Shown: positions 43,161-53,386 of the stretch, piece by piece
Position numbering within the stretch: the first letter of the stretch is position 1
Layout of the letters: every line of letters starts with the position of its first letter
Source: Theocolax elegans
Taxonomy: Eukaryota > Arthropoda > Insecta > Hymenoptera > Cerocephalidae
DNA: 64,000 nt
Assembly (NCBI GenBank): GCA_026168455.1
Contig: CM047426.1
Span: 65,186,842-65,250,841, forward strand
Direction of reading: 5' to 3'
Notes under the pieces: model-generated
Seen by the model: the letters and a program-made list of their open reading frames with translations, nothing else
Database searches by the model: none
What the model was told of the DNA's origin: nothing
Position numbers and translations under genes: made by a program

Positions 43161-45480
43161 TAATACGTAAACTAAATTAATCAAACGTCTTAAGGTTACA
43201 TTGATAAAGATTAGGTATACAACAATATGTAATTGACGACAAACAATACAGTGTCAAATGGATACAAAAATATAATATGATTCGGACGTAAATTATTAGA
43301 ATAGAATATACAAAAGCGTAATTGACCATCATGTATAATGCAGCAGTCGATCACGATTATTAAATTTGAATTAAGAGAAATAATATAAATGAATACAGCA
43401 GTTATAAAAACATTATAATTATAATGCATAGGAGGACATAATATAATTTCTAAGTAATGAGAATTTATTATCATTACCAGATATGGAAAATGGAACGGAA
43501 ATGCAATCGGCTGTAAGGGAGAACAGCAACGCGAGAGAAAATATGCAGCGGTTAAATATTGAAAATTTAAGGATAAGCAGCGCAGAAATACGTCCTCAAG
43601 CACAATCTACAGCATATAGATTGAGCCTACCGTCACCAGTATGCGATAATTCGATGATGGAATTAACGCATACAGTCCCAAGCTTAACAACGACGCAGTT
43701 GAGCATAAATTCGACTTCCTATTACCCAATCCACACATTAGCCCCTTCATCTCCCACAAACCCAGACCTCATAGATAACCCATTTACCCAATATACAGCT
43801 CCAGTTACCACATACAGTACCAACATTTATACAGATACCCGACCTAGATCGACCCAAACTATCCAACCCTCAGCTTTTTCCAGTAAGCACAAGCCCTTTT
43901 TCCCCTATTGCACTCGTACCTAGACCAGTAAGCCGAACAAATACGCCACAGCACAGCAATATAGAACCCGAATTAGCGACCCAGGAGTCAAGAGTCAATC
44001 AGCACGCGGAAAAAACATAACCCCACAAGCAGCACACATGAGCAATGTACATAGGAATGTACAGAGTGTCCATTGGGAGGACGATGGAGTTATTGAACCC
44101 AACGTCCCAAAAGAAAAGACACAATAATGAAAAAGAGCTCGAAAATAAATACGATGAACAATACAGGCGATTGGAGCAGCAAATACAGCAAATGCAGCAA
44201 TTATACAGCAAATTAATAGAAATACACAGCAATCAGCAAAATATCGAGCAGCAAACTAGACAGCAAAGCAATCGCCAGTGCACCAGGAAAGCAACGAAAC
44301 GTACTCAATCCCAGCTAACCCACACATACAGCCACAGCAAAGTACGTTTAACCCAGCATTCAGATACAGCCGTTCGTACGAAACCTGCTTAGAAGATGCT
44401 ACCTTTATACGGGAGAAAAGGACAGCACAGATATTCTCGCGTCACCATATCCAATTCAAAGGAGCTAAAAAGAATGACCCGGAGGCATTCTTATCGAATC
44501 TTGAGGAATGCAGAGAAAGTTATGGTCTCTCAACTCAGGATATATTTAAAGCGTTGCCATCAGTGTTAGATGATGACGCGTGGGAGTGGTTTAGACGTGA
44601 GAAAAGTAGCTGGAAAGATTATCTAGATTTTGTAGATGCGCTGAGACTACAATATGGGACTGAGGAAACGCAGAGCCAGCTGAAACAAGCTATTGAAAAT
44701 CGGACACAGGGACCGAATGAGGATATCTCCACATACCTCACTAAGCTACGAGGTATGTTGGATCAAATCAAGCCGCAAATGCCTCAAACCGAGCAGCTGG
44801 ATAGAGCATACCGCAACCTGCACCCTAGTTATAGAACTAGAATCGAAAGACATCATTTCGATAGTTTTACACAGCTGCAGAGACTAGGTAAAAAGGAGGA
44901 AGCAAGACGTTTAATGGACGAAACGTACAGACCTCCACCAGTAATCCAAAATTACGGCTTAGCGAAATATGCATATCGACCCTATGCAAACAAAAAGCCG
45001 TAAACTAGCAGCAGTCTCCTCAGGTCAAACAGAAGATATTGCAGTACCCAAATCATAGCACCCATAGCCACCCACCCACAAAAGAAAATACAGCACCATA
45101 CCCTTTGAAGCAGAACAGCCCCCAAGCAGCAAGAAAATATACAGCACCTCCCAAGCAAGAGTCGAAGCAGCAGTACAGCGAAGCTGTAAAGAATAACAAA
45201 ATAGCAGCTATTGGCAACGAGCGCAGGAAACAAACAAAGGGCTGAATCACCCAAAAAGCAGGAATTCAAGCCAAATAAATTCAGCTAACCACGAAGAACA
45301 AAGGCCTATAAATCCAAGGAAATTTAAAGAGCCTTGTTTTAGATGCGGAAAACTTGGACATTGGGTAGCAGAATGCCCAGTCCCTTTAAGCTGCGGAAGT
45401 TGCGGAAAACAAGGAATCAGCTACAAATATTGCAACTGTAATAAAAACAGAAACCAGGGAAACTACAGCCAGAGGAAATA
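43161..45480 (+). pseudogene. gag: Damaged gag copy in element 3
   Basis: Equivalent to gag at 47477-49982. The first 290 bp (43161-43450) keep only islands of the corresponding sequence of about 457 bp (for example GATTCGGAC and AATGCAGCAGT). From 43451 identity is high, but short losses break the frame repeatedly, for example near 43875, 44005, 44125, 44270, 44976, 45050, 45198 and 45283. The zinc-knuckle end and the frameshift stem are preserved. Differences from the intact copy are almost all deletions. Confidence 0.88.
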
Positions 45481-46451
45481 GAGACCCGTATTTCCTCACC
45501 CAAAACCCAAAAGGGTCAATACCCTCCCACGTAGCAGCAAATAATTCCCTAATACAGCAAATACCCGGCATCGACCCACGCCATTTCTTTAACATAGAGT
45601 TAAATGGACAAAACTTACAGCTTTACTTGACGATGGGTCGGTACACTCATTCATTGGGCGAGGAATGAGTAGAATGTTACAGCATAAATTGAGACAATCC
45701 AGCAATTCAGCCGTTAAAGTAGCAGATGGTACAGCAGTACCAATACAAGGTATAATAGATGTAACCATGGAAATAGATGGTGAACTATTATAATGCCGTT
45801 TCAGGTAGCAGACGGCTTGCATTACGACTGCATATTAGGTATCGACTTTAAACGTAAAGCGAACATGAATATATGCTATGAAAACGATACGTGGTGGACT
45901 GATAAAGGTATCATTCATCATTTTTATCCATACGGCAAAGATCCGAGTTGCTTACCTGCCTTAGCAAGCATAGGAGGATTGAAACGAGCTACAGCAGAAC
46001 AAGAAAGGAGATTACAGCAGCTATTAAATGAGATGATTCCCCCAACACCAAAAACGCTAGGTGTAACTAACCTAGATTCCCACAAAATTGATGTGCAGGG
46101 TGCCGAACCTATTCGTCAACGAAACCGTCGTTATTCGCCAAGGATGCTGCAGGCTGGATACGAGGAAATTGACAGAATGCTAAAAGAAGGCATAATAGAA
46201 CCTTCAGAAAGCCCGTGGTGCAGCTGCCCAATTATAGTCCCGAAAGCAAACGGAAAATACCGCTTTGCATAGATTTTCGGCAGGTTAATGCTGTAACCAA
46301 GAAAATAGCATACCCTATGCGGAATATGGACGACATTCTCGATCAGCTGAGAGAAAGTCGTTACATAAGTAAGCTTGATTTGTCACAAGCTTACCACCAA
46401 GTCCCTCTAGCACCAGAAAGCCGCGAAATTACAGCCTTTTCACTTCCCGGT
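45481..46451 (+). pseudogene. pol: Damaged partial pol copy in element 3 (protease and start of RT)
   Basis: Equivalent to 49983-50959. The protease and the RT start up to ITAFSLPGK are present, with one-base losses near 45614, 45783 and 46266. The copy ends at GGTAAA, where a family B LTR fragment begins, before the catalytic YLDD box. Confidence 0.88.
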
Positions 46452-47471
46452 AAAATATTTTATAATTACAATGAATAATTAATTGTAAATAGAATATTAT
46501 TATACAATAAAATAAATACAAATATTCAATTTAAAATGTATAAAAAGAATTAATTTTTAATTTTACGGCAAAACAGAAATTAATTACAAAAATTATATGT
46601 TTATGCAAAATCAGTATGCGAAGATATTTGTACATTTAAAAATAATAAAAATTATAATATATTTAATTTTGTAATTGTGTAAAAGACAAAGTGAAATTTA
46701 TAAGTAGAATAAAAAACGATTGTAAGTTTAAAAAATGAATTTAAGATTATTTTTAAATGTAGAAATAATTGAGGTTATAGAATTAATAAAAAAAATTATA
46801 AAATAAAAGTAATTACAAAAATGCATAGGATATGAAAATAAATATGCAATTATTTCTTGTAAATAATTAGAATTTTAGATAATATTACATGTATATAGAA
46901 ACAAGAAAGAAAATATGATTTAAAATAAAAAATCAAAATACGAAATTAATGTAAAATATGACGAAAAATGTTTAAAAAGGATTTGTACTAATGAGGTAAA
47001 GATAGTATATAAAGGACGGAAATTTATATACAATATTCATTGATTGATAAGCCTTCGTAGCATTTACATTAGATTTCATAGTTTTATTAGTACAAGTCCT
47101 TTTATTATAAGGATTTGTAATGAAATTAAATAAATAAATATTGTAAATATATATATATATAAAATTTATAGTTATTCATTAAGTATTATTAAATCACACA
47201 CTACCATTTCTATGGCCCAATGCGCGGTGATAGAAATGTGTATAATACATACATAATATATATAATTAATATACTCAAATACACACTCCAGTTATAATAG
47301 CCAATGTGTGCTAATATAATGTGTCTCAATTTACACATAAAACCCGGATTAATAAGTCTGCAACAAGATTTAGATGCAAAGATGGTTTCGCACCTAACTT
47401 ACATCTAATCTAATAACAAGCAGCAAAATCTATAGTAACGGTAAAACCCAAAGAAAGGTTGGCACGTCACA
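46452..47471 (+). repeat. Family B LTR fragment inside element 3
   Basis: This is the reverse complement of the element 2 LTR as read on the plus strand. It lacks about 230 bp of its outer part and ends exactly at the LTR terminus GGCACGTCACA (47471). The next bases, GTATTTAATAC, resume the family A leader just before gag. A solo LTR inserted at GTAT in one copy, then joined by recombination, would explain this. Confidence 0.85.
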
Positions 47472-47507
47472 GTATTTAATACAAATAAGCTGCATAAATT
47501 AATCAAA
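47472..47507 (+). other. Last part of the family A leader before gag
   Basis: GTATTTAATACAAATAAGC and following bases match the sequence before gag in element 1 (complement of 7709-7744). Confidence 0.8.
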
Positions 47508-49982
47508 ATGTCTCACAACGGTGATGACCTGGATTTGATTTTGGGAGAAGATTTATCGGTATTACAACCAGCAGTAGGTGCCGGTGTAATAAGACGCAGC
47601 ATTAACAATACCAGTGATGGTAGAATCTCGGTATATGCAAGCAAAGTCGGAATAAATATAGATTCGGACTGTAAAATTATTAGAGATAGGTTAGCTAGGT
47701 ACGAAATTAGGCGTAATTTCGGACCATCGTCTGCTGACTGGAATGCAGCAGTAGACGAGGCTAACCCGATTATTGATACAGATTTATCCCTTACGCAATC
47801 GGAAAGAGGAAATATCCCCACTATCACTATAGATACAGCCCCAGCAAGAAGTTGTAACTCAAGACGGATGCTGTACATTCAATTGCCAACCGGACAATCG
47901 AGAGGACAGTATCGAGATCCAATTTCCATAAGTAATGAGAATTTATTATCATTACCAGATATGGAAAATGGAACGGAAATGCAATCAGCTGTAAGGGAGA
48001 ACAGCAACGCGAGAGAAAATATGCAGCGGTTAAATATTGAAAATTTAAGGATAAGCAGCGCAGAAATACGTCCTCAAGCACAATCTACAGCATATAGATT
48101 GAGCCTACCGTCACCAGTATGCGATAATTCGATGATGGAATTGACGCATACAGTCCCAAGCTTAACAACGACGCAGTTGAGCATAAATTCGACTTCCTAT
48201 TACCCAATCCACACATTAGCCCCTTCATCTCCCACAAACCCAGACCTCATAGATAATCCATTTACCCAATATACAGCTCCAGTTACCACATACAGTACCA
48301 ACATTTATACAGATACCCGACCTAGATCAACCCAAACTATCCAACCCTCAGCTTTTCGTCCAGTAAGCACAAGCCCTTTTTCCCCTATTGCACTCGTACC
48401 TAGAACAGTAAGCCGAACAAATACGCCACAGCACAGCAATATAGAACCCGAATTAGCGACCCAGGAGTCAAGAGTCAATCAGGCACGCGGAAACAAACAT
48501 AACCCCACAAGCAGCACACACTTGAGCAATGTACATAGGAATGTACAGAGTGTCCATTGGGAGGACGATGGAGTTATTGAACCCAACGTCCCAAAAGAAA
48601 AGACACATAATAATGAAAAAGAGCTCGAAAATAAATACGATGAACAATACAGGCGATTGGAGCAGCAAATACAGCAAATGCAGCAATTATACAGCAAATT
48701 AATAGAAATACACAGCAATCAGCAAAATATCGAGCAGCAAACTAGACAGCAAAGCAAATCGCCAGTGCACCAGGAAAGCAACGAAACGTACTCAATCCCA
48801 GCTAACCCACACATACAGCCACAGCAAAGTACGTTTAACCCAGCATTCAGATACAGCCGGTCGTACGAAACATGCTTAGAAGATGCTACCTTTATACGGG
48901 AGAAAAGGACAGCACAGATATTCTCGCGTCACCATATCCAATTCAAAGGAGCTAAAAAGAATGACCCGGAGGCATTCTTATCGAATCTTGAGGAATGCAG
49001 AGAAAGTTATGGTCTCTCAACTCAGGATATATTTAAAGCGTTGCCATCAGTGTTAGATGATGACGCGTGGGAGTGGTTTAGACGTGAGAAAAGTAGCTGG
49101 AAAGATTATCTAGATTTTGTAGATGCGCTGAGACTACAATATGGGACTGAGGAAACGCAGAGCCAGCTGAAACAAGCTATTGAAAATCGGACACAGGGAC
49201 CGAATGAGGATATCTCCACATACCTCACTAAGCTACGAGGTATGTTGGATCAAATCAAGCCGCAAATGCCTCAAACCGAGCAGCTGGATAGAGCATACCG
49301 CAACCTGCACCCTAGTTATAGAACTAGAATCGAAAGACATCATTTCGATAGTTTTACACAGCTGCAGAGACTAGGTAAAAAGGAGGAAGCAAGACGTTTA
49401 ATGGACGAAACGTACAGACCTCCACCAATAATCCAAAATTACGGCTTAGCGAAATATGCATATATCGACCCTATGCAAACAAAAAGCCGTAAACTAGCAG
49501 CAGTCTCCTCAGGTCAAACAGAAGATATTGCAGTACCTCCCAAATCCATAGCACCCATAGCCACCCACCCACAAAAGAAAATACAGCACCAGTACCCTTT
49601 GAAGCAGAACAGCCCCCAAGCAGCAAGAAAATATACAGCACCTCCCAAGCAAGAGCCGAAGCAGCAGTACAGCGAAGCTGTAAAGAATAACAAAAATAGC
49701 AGCTATTGGCAACAAGCGCAGGAAACCAAACAAAGGGCTGAATCACCCAAAAAGCAGGAATTCAAGCCAAATAAATTTAGCACGCCTAACCACGAAGAAC
49801 AAAGGCCTATAAATCCAAGAAAATTTAAAGAGCCTTGTTTTAGATGCGGAAAACTTGGACATTGGGTAGCAGAATGCCCAGTCCCTTTAAGCTGCGGAAG
49901 TTGCGGAAAACAAGGAATCAGCTACAAATATTGCAGCTGTAATAAAAACAGAAACCAGGGAAACTACAGCCAGAGGAAATAG
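47508..49982 (+). CDS. gag: Gag polyprotein of element 3 (intact)
   Basis: 824 residues, same length and domain order as gag of element 1: conserved N-terminus, Ser/Thr/Pro-rich linker, Q-rich coiled coil (365-420), capsid-like region (478-640), CCHC knuckle (777-790) and a C-X2-C-X9-C-X-C module (796-811). It differs from element 1 chiefly at residues 300-340. The stop codon lies inside the stem-loop that follows the slippery heptamer. The start follows the short leader piece and the family B LTR fragment, so translation from the full-length RNA must pass the damaged copy upstream or use another promoter. The family B LTR fragment reads in the same sense as this gene and might provide one. 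Confidence 0.95.
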   Translation: MSHNGDDLDLILGEDLSVLQPAVGAGVIRRSINNTSDGRISVYASKVGINIDSDCKIIRDRLARYEIRRNFGPSSADWNAAVDEANPIIDTDLSLTQSERGNIPTITIDTAPARSCNSRRMLYIQLPTGQSRGQYRDPISISNENLLSLPDMENGTEMQSAVRENSNARENMQRLNIENLRISSAEIRPQAQSTAYRLSLPSPVCDNSMMELTHTVPSLTTTQLSINSTSYYPIHTLAPSSPTNPDLIDNPFTQYTAPVTTYSTNIYTDTRPRSTQTIQPSAFRPVSTSPFSPIALVPRTVSRTNTPQHSNIEPELATQESRVNQARGNKHNPTSSTHLSNVHRNVQSVHWEDDGVIEPNVPKEKTHNNEKELENKYDEQYRRLEQQIQQMQQLYSKLIEIHSNQQNIEQQTRQQSKSPVHQESNETYSIPANPHIQPQQSTFNPAFRYSRSYETCLEDATFIREKRTAQIFSRHHIQFKGAKKNDPEAFLSNLEECRESYGLSTQDIFKALPSVLDDDAWEWFRREKSSWKDYLDFVDALRLQYGTEETQSQLKQAIENRTQGPNEDISTYLTKLRGMLDQIKPQMPQTEQLDRAYRNLHPSYRTRIERHHFDSFTQLQRLGKKEEARRLMDETYRPPPIIQNYGLAKYAYIDPMQTKSRKLAAVSSGQTEDIAVPPKSIAPIATHPQKKIQHQYPLKQNSPQAARKYTAPPKQEPKQQYSEAVKNNKNSSYWQQAQETKQRAESPKKQEFKPNKFSTPNHEEQRPINPRKFKEPCFRCGKLGHWVAECPVPLSCGSCGKQGISYKYCSCNKNRNQGNYSQRK

Positions 49983-52900
49983 AGACCCGTATTTCCTCAC
50001 CCAAAAACCCAAAAGGGTCAATACCCTCCTACGTAGCAGCAAATAATTCCCTAATACAGCAGATACCCGGCATCGACCCACGCCATTTCTTTAACATAGA
50101 GTTAAATGGACAAAAACTTACAGCTTTACTTGACGATGGGTCGGTACACTCATTCATTGGGCGAGGAATGAGTAGAATGTTACAGCATAAATTGAGACAA
50201 TCCAGCAATTCAGCCGTTAAAGTAGCAGATGGTACAGCAGTACCAATACAAGGTATAATAGATGTAATCATGGAAATAGATGGTGAAACTATTATAATGC
50301 CGTTTCAGGTAGCAGACGGCTTGCATTACGACTGCATATTAGGTATCGACTTTAAACGTAAAGCGAACATGAATATATGCTATGAAAACGATACGTGGTG
50401 GACTGATAAAGGTATCATTCATCATTTTTATCCATACGGCAAAGATCCGAGTTGCTTACCTGCCTTAGCAAGCATAGGAGGATTGAAACGAGCTACAGCA
50501 GAACAAGAAAGGAGACTACAGCAGCTATTAAATGAGATGATTCCCCCAACACCAAAAACGCTAGGTGTAACTAACCTAGATTCCCACAAAATTGATGTGC
50601 AGGGTGCCGAACCTATTCGTCAACGAAACCGTCGTTATTCGCCAAGGATGCTGCAGGCTGGATACGAGGAAATTGACAGAATGCTAAAAGAAGGCATAAT
50701 AGAACCTTCAGAAAGCCCGTGGTGCAGCTGCCCAATTATAGTCCCGAAAGCAAACGGAAAATACCGCTTCTGCATAGATTTTCGGCAGGTTAATGCTGTA
50801 ACCAAGAAAATAGCATACCCTATGCGGAATATGGACGACATTCTCGATCAGCTGAGAGAAAGTCGTTACATAAGTAAGCTTGATTTGTCACAAGCTTACC
50901 ACCAAGTCCCTCTAGCACCAGAAAGCCGCGAAATTACAGCCTTTTCACTTCCCGGTAAAGGATTATTTCAGTTTACCCGAGTCCCCTACGGCCTATCGAA
51001 TGCACCTGCGATTTTCCAGAAAATGATGGACAAGCTTATAAAGCCAGAATGGGAACCAAACGTATTCGCATATCTGGACGATATTATAATTACAGCCAAA
51101 ACCTTTGAGGAGCACCTAAAATGGTTAAGAATAGTGCTAACCGCCCTCAAAAAGGTAAACTTACAAATAAACAGAGACAAGTCCGAATTCTGCTGCGCGG
51201 AAGTAACTTATCTAGGATACATTGTTAATGAGGATGGCCTCAAAACAAATGTAGATAAGATACGACCGATACTAGAGTATCCAGCCCCAACCAATTTAAA
51301 GCAACTCAGACGCTTTACTGGCTTAATTGGTTGGTATTCAAGGTTTATTGGGAAATTAGCTGAATACAGAGCACCGTTAAATTATTTAACGCGAAAGGAT
51401 GTCAGATGGCAATGGCATCAGGAACAGCAGGATGCATTCGAGAAAATGAAGCTAGCCCTAACCCAAGCCCCTGTTTTAGCCCGCCCCGATTTTTCCCTCC
51501 CCTTTACCCTCCAAACCGATGCTAGCGACTACGCTATAGCCGGTGTGCTTACCCAGGAAATAGATGGTGAAGAACACCCTATATATTACGTTAGCCGTAC
51601 ACTGAGTAAAGCGGAACGTAATTATACGGTGACAGAGAAGGAGTGTTTGGCAGTATTGTGGTCGATTGAAAGACTAAAAGGTTACCTTCAAGGTGAAGAA
51701 TTTACCGTGGTAACAGACCACCACAGCCTTCTCTGGCTTCACAACATCAAGGATCCGACAGGCAGATTGGCTCGATGGAACACAATCCTGCAAAATTATA
51801 AATTTAAATTTGTGCACAGGAAAGGAGCATACCATAAGGTACCTGACGCACTTTCAAGAGCATATGAAGATACAGCATTAGCAGCTACAGCCACAATTAA
51901 TACAAGCGATCCTTGGTACCAAATGAAGATCCAAGCAGTAATAAAATCTCCCCAAAAATACCCGGATTTATGTATAAAAGACAACCTTTTATACGCACAC
52001 CGTCCCAATCCCCTTGTAGACCCATTAGTCCCCGACCTAGATGCTTGGAAGTTAATACTGCCAGCAGCTGATAGAGAGAAAGCTCTCTATGAAGCGCACT
52101 ATACCCCGCAAGCCGGTCATTTGGGAAATGACAAAACCTATGCAAGGTTAGCCACCTACTACTACTGGCCAGGGATATACTATGATACCTGCAATTATGT
52201 GAGAGCTTGTCAAGAGTGTCAAGCTCACAAGAGCAATCAGCAGGCTCCAGCAGGAATAATGGAAGGCAGGAACATAGATGGACCTTGGACAGTAGTAGCA
52301 GTCGACATAATGGGACCGAAACCTCCATCAAAGCAAGGTTTCAGGTACATAATAGTCTTTGAGGACTTATTTACCCGTTATGTCGAAATGAAAGCGTTGA
52401 GACGAGCCGACGCAAAAAGCGTACTCCAAGCGTTCGATGAGTTAGTCATTAACCGATGGGGTTGTCCAAAATACCTAATTTCGGACAATGGGACGGAATT
52501 TGCAAATCGCCAAGTTGCAGAGAAATTACAGCAGTACGGAATTATACAGTCATTAATTCCGCCCTATTTCGCACAAGCTAACCCTGTAGAAAGGGTAAAT
52601 AGAAACCTGAAACCGATGATAAACAGCTTCATTGAAGAAGATCATCGGGAGTGGGATCGACATTTAGGAGAGTTCTGCTTCGCTCTCAATACAGTCGTCC
52701 ACTCTACAACTAAATACAGCCCAGCATTTTTAAATTTCGGCAGAAACCCTATCCCAACAGCCCTTATACGAAAGCATCTAGAATCCTCAGACCCCCCTCC
52801 AGCACCAAATACAGCAGCATGGATCGAAAGATTACATAGACTTCCAGCAATATATGATCTTGTTAGAAGACATATAGACACGGCAGTGGCTAAACAAGCT

Positions 52901-53266
52901 AGACACTACAATAAAGGACGCAGACTAGTACAATACCATGTTGGCGATCGAGTATGTCGACGCAATAGGGTATTGTCCTCAAAAGATAATCATTTTACAG
53001 CAAAAATGGCACCAATAAACATAGGCCCCGCAAGAGTAGTAGAAGTAGTTTCAGCAAACTATTATATTGTTGAAGACGAAGATACTAAGCGGAGGGTCAA
53101 AGTCTATGTAAATGATCTTAAGCGTTATATCCCTCCTAGAAACGTTATCCCACCTAAGATGCATTCTTCCCCTTCGCAGCGTCCAATAGCACAAACTATA
53201 CAGCAAAATCACCCAAGTAGCAATAACCCACCTAGAAAGCGAGGTAGGCCCCGGAAGATTAATTAA
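49946..53266 (+). CDS. pol: Pol polyprotein of element 3 (intact)
   Basis: The frame opens at 49946 after a TAA, overlaps gag in the -1 frame and has its first Met at 50168 (1032 residues from there). The protease DDGS is at 50132-50143. RT (FCIDFRQ, YLDD), RNase H (TDASDY, TEKE, TDHH) and integrase (H-H-C-C finger, D-D-E triad) are complete, as in element 1, with about ten substitutions between the two proteins. The C-terminal tail has an AT-hook-like KRGRPRK encoded near 53237-53257. No stops or missing catalytic residues. With gag it should supply everything needed for retrotransposition. Confidence 0.96.
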   Translation, partial: KQKPGKLQPEEIETRISSPKNPKGSIPSYVAANNSLIQQIPGIDPRHFFNIELNGQKLTALLDDGSVHSFIGRGMSRMLQHKLRQSSNSAVKVADGTAVPIQGIIDVIMEIDGETIIMPFQVADGLHYDCILGIDFKRKANMNICYENDTWWTDKGIIHHFYPYGKDPSCLPALASIGGLKRATAEQERRLQQLLNEMIPPTPKTLGVTNLDSHKIDVQGAEPIRQRNRRYSPRMLQAGYEEIDRMLKEGIIEPSESPWCSCPIIVPKANGKYRFCIDFRQVNAVTKKIAYPMRNMDDILDQLRESRYISKLDLSQAYHQVPLAPESREITAFSLPGKGLFQFTRVPYGLSNAPAIFQKMMDKLIKPEWEPNVFAYLDDIIITAKTFEEHLKWLRIVLTALKKVNLQINRDKSEFCCAEVTYLGYIVNEDGLKTNVDKIRPILEYPAPTNLKQLRRFTGLIGWYSRFIGKLAEYRAPLNYLTRKDVRWQWHQEQQDAFEKMKLALTQAPVLARPDFSLPFTLQTDASDYAIAGVLTQEIDGEEHPIYYVSRTLSKAERNYTVTEKECLAVLWSIERLKGYLQGEEFTVVTDHHSLLWLHNIKDPTGRLARWNTILQNYKFKFVHRKGAYHKVPDALSRAYEDTALAATATINTSDPWYQMKIQAVIKSPQKYPDLCIKDNLLYAHRPNPLVDPLVPDLDAWKLILPAADREKALYEAHYTPQAGHLGNDKTYARLATYYYWPGIYYDTCNYVRACQECQAHKSNQQAPAGIMEGRNIDGPWTVVAVDIMGPKPPSKQGFRYIIVFEDLFTRYVEMKALRRADAKSVLQAFDELVINRWGCPKYLISDNGTEFANRQVAEKLQQYGIIQSLIPPYFAQANPVERVNRNLKPMINSFIEEDHREWDRHLGEFCFALNTVVHSTTKYSPAFLNFGRNPIPTALIRKHLESSDPPPAPNTAAWIERLHRLPAIYDLVRRHIDTAVAKQARHYNKGRRLVQYHVGDRVCRRNRVLSSKDNHFTAKMAPINIGPARVVEVVSANYYIVEDEDTKRRVKVYVNDLKRYIPPRNVIPPKMHSSPSQRPIAQTIQQNHPSSNNPPRKRGRPRKIN
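49958..50019 (+). promoter_or_regulatory. -1 ribosomal frameshift signal with putative pseudoknot, gag to pol (element 3)
   Basis: GGGAAAC (49958-49964) is in phase as G GGA AAC. Spacer TACAGCCA (8 nt) is followed by a perfect 9-bp stem, GAGGAAATA (49973-49981) and TATTTCCTC (49990-49998), around an 8-nt loop. Loop bases GACCC (49984-49988) pair with GGGTC (50015-50019), giving an H-type pseudoknot with a 16-nt third loop. GGGAAAC is a known slippery heptamer in retroviruses. The pol frame is -1 relative to gag. The whole signal is also kept in the damaged copy near 45460-45520. Confidence 0.88.
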
Positions 53267-53386
53267 GGCAAATTTAAGAATAAATTTGAATAGGAAAATT
53301 TGGTAAATAAAGATAATCAAACCTGATAATAGCAACGGGTAAGTTTAAGCGAGATTAGAAAATAAGAATAAGTATTTCCCTGTAGA
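53267..53386 (+). promoter_or_regulatory. Spacer with splice-acceptor-like sequence before the extra ORF
   Basis: The 120 bp between pol and the extra ORF end with AGTATTTCCCTGTAG (53371-53385), a short pyrimidine tract plus AG. The ATG starts two bases later. This could let a spliced RNA express the ORF, as env is expressed in some Gypsy elements. The donor is uncertain. Confidence 0.4.
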
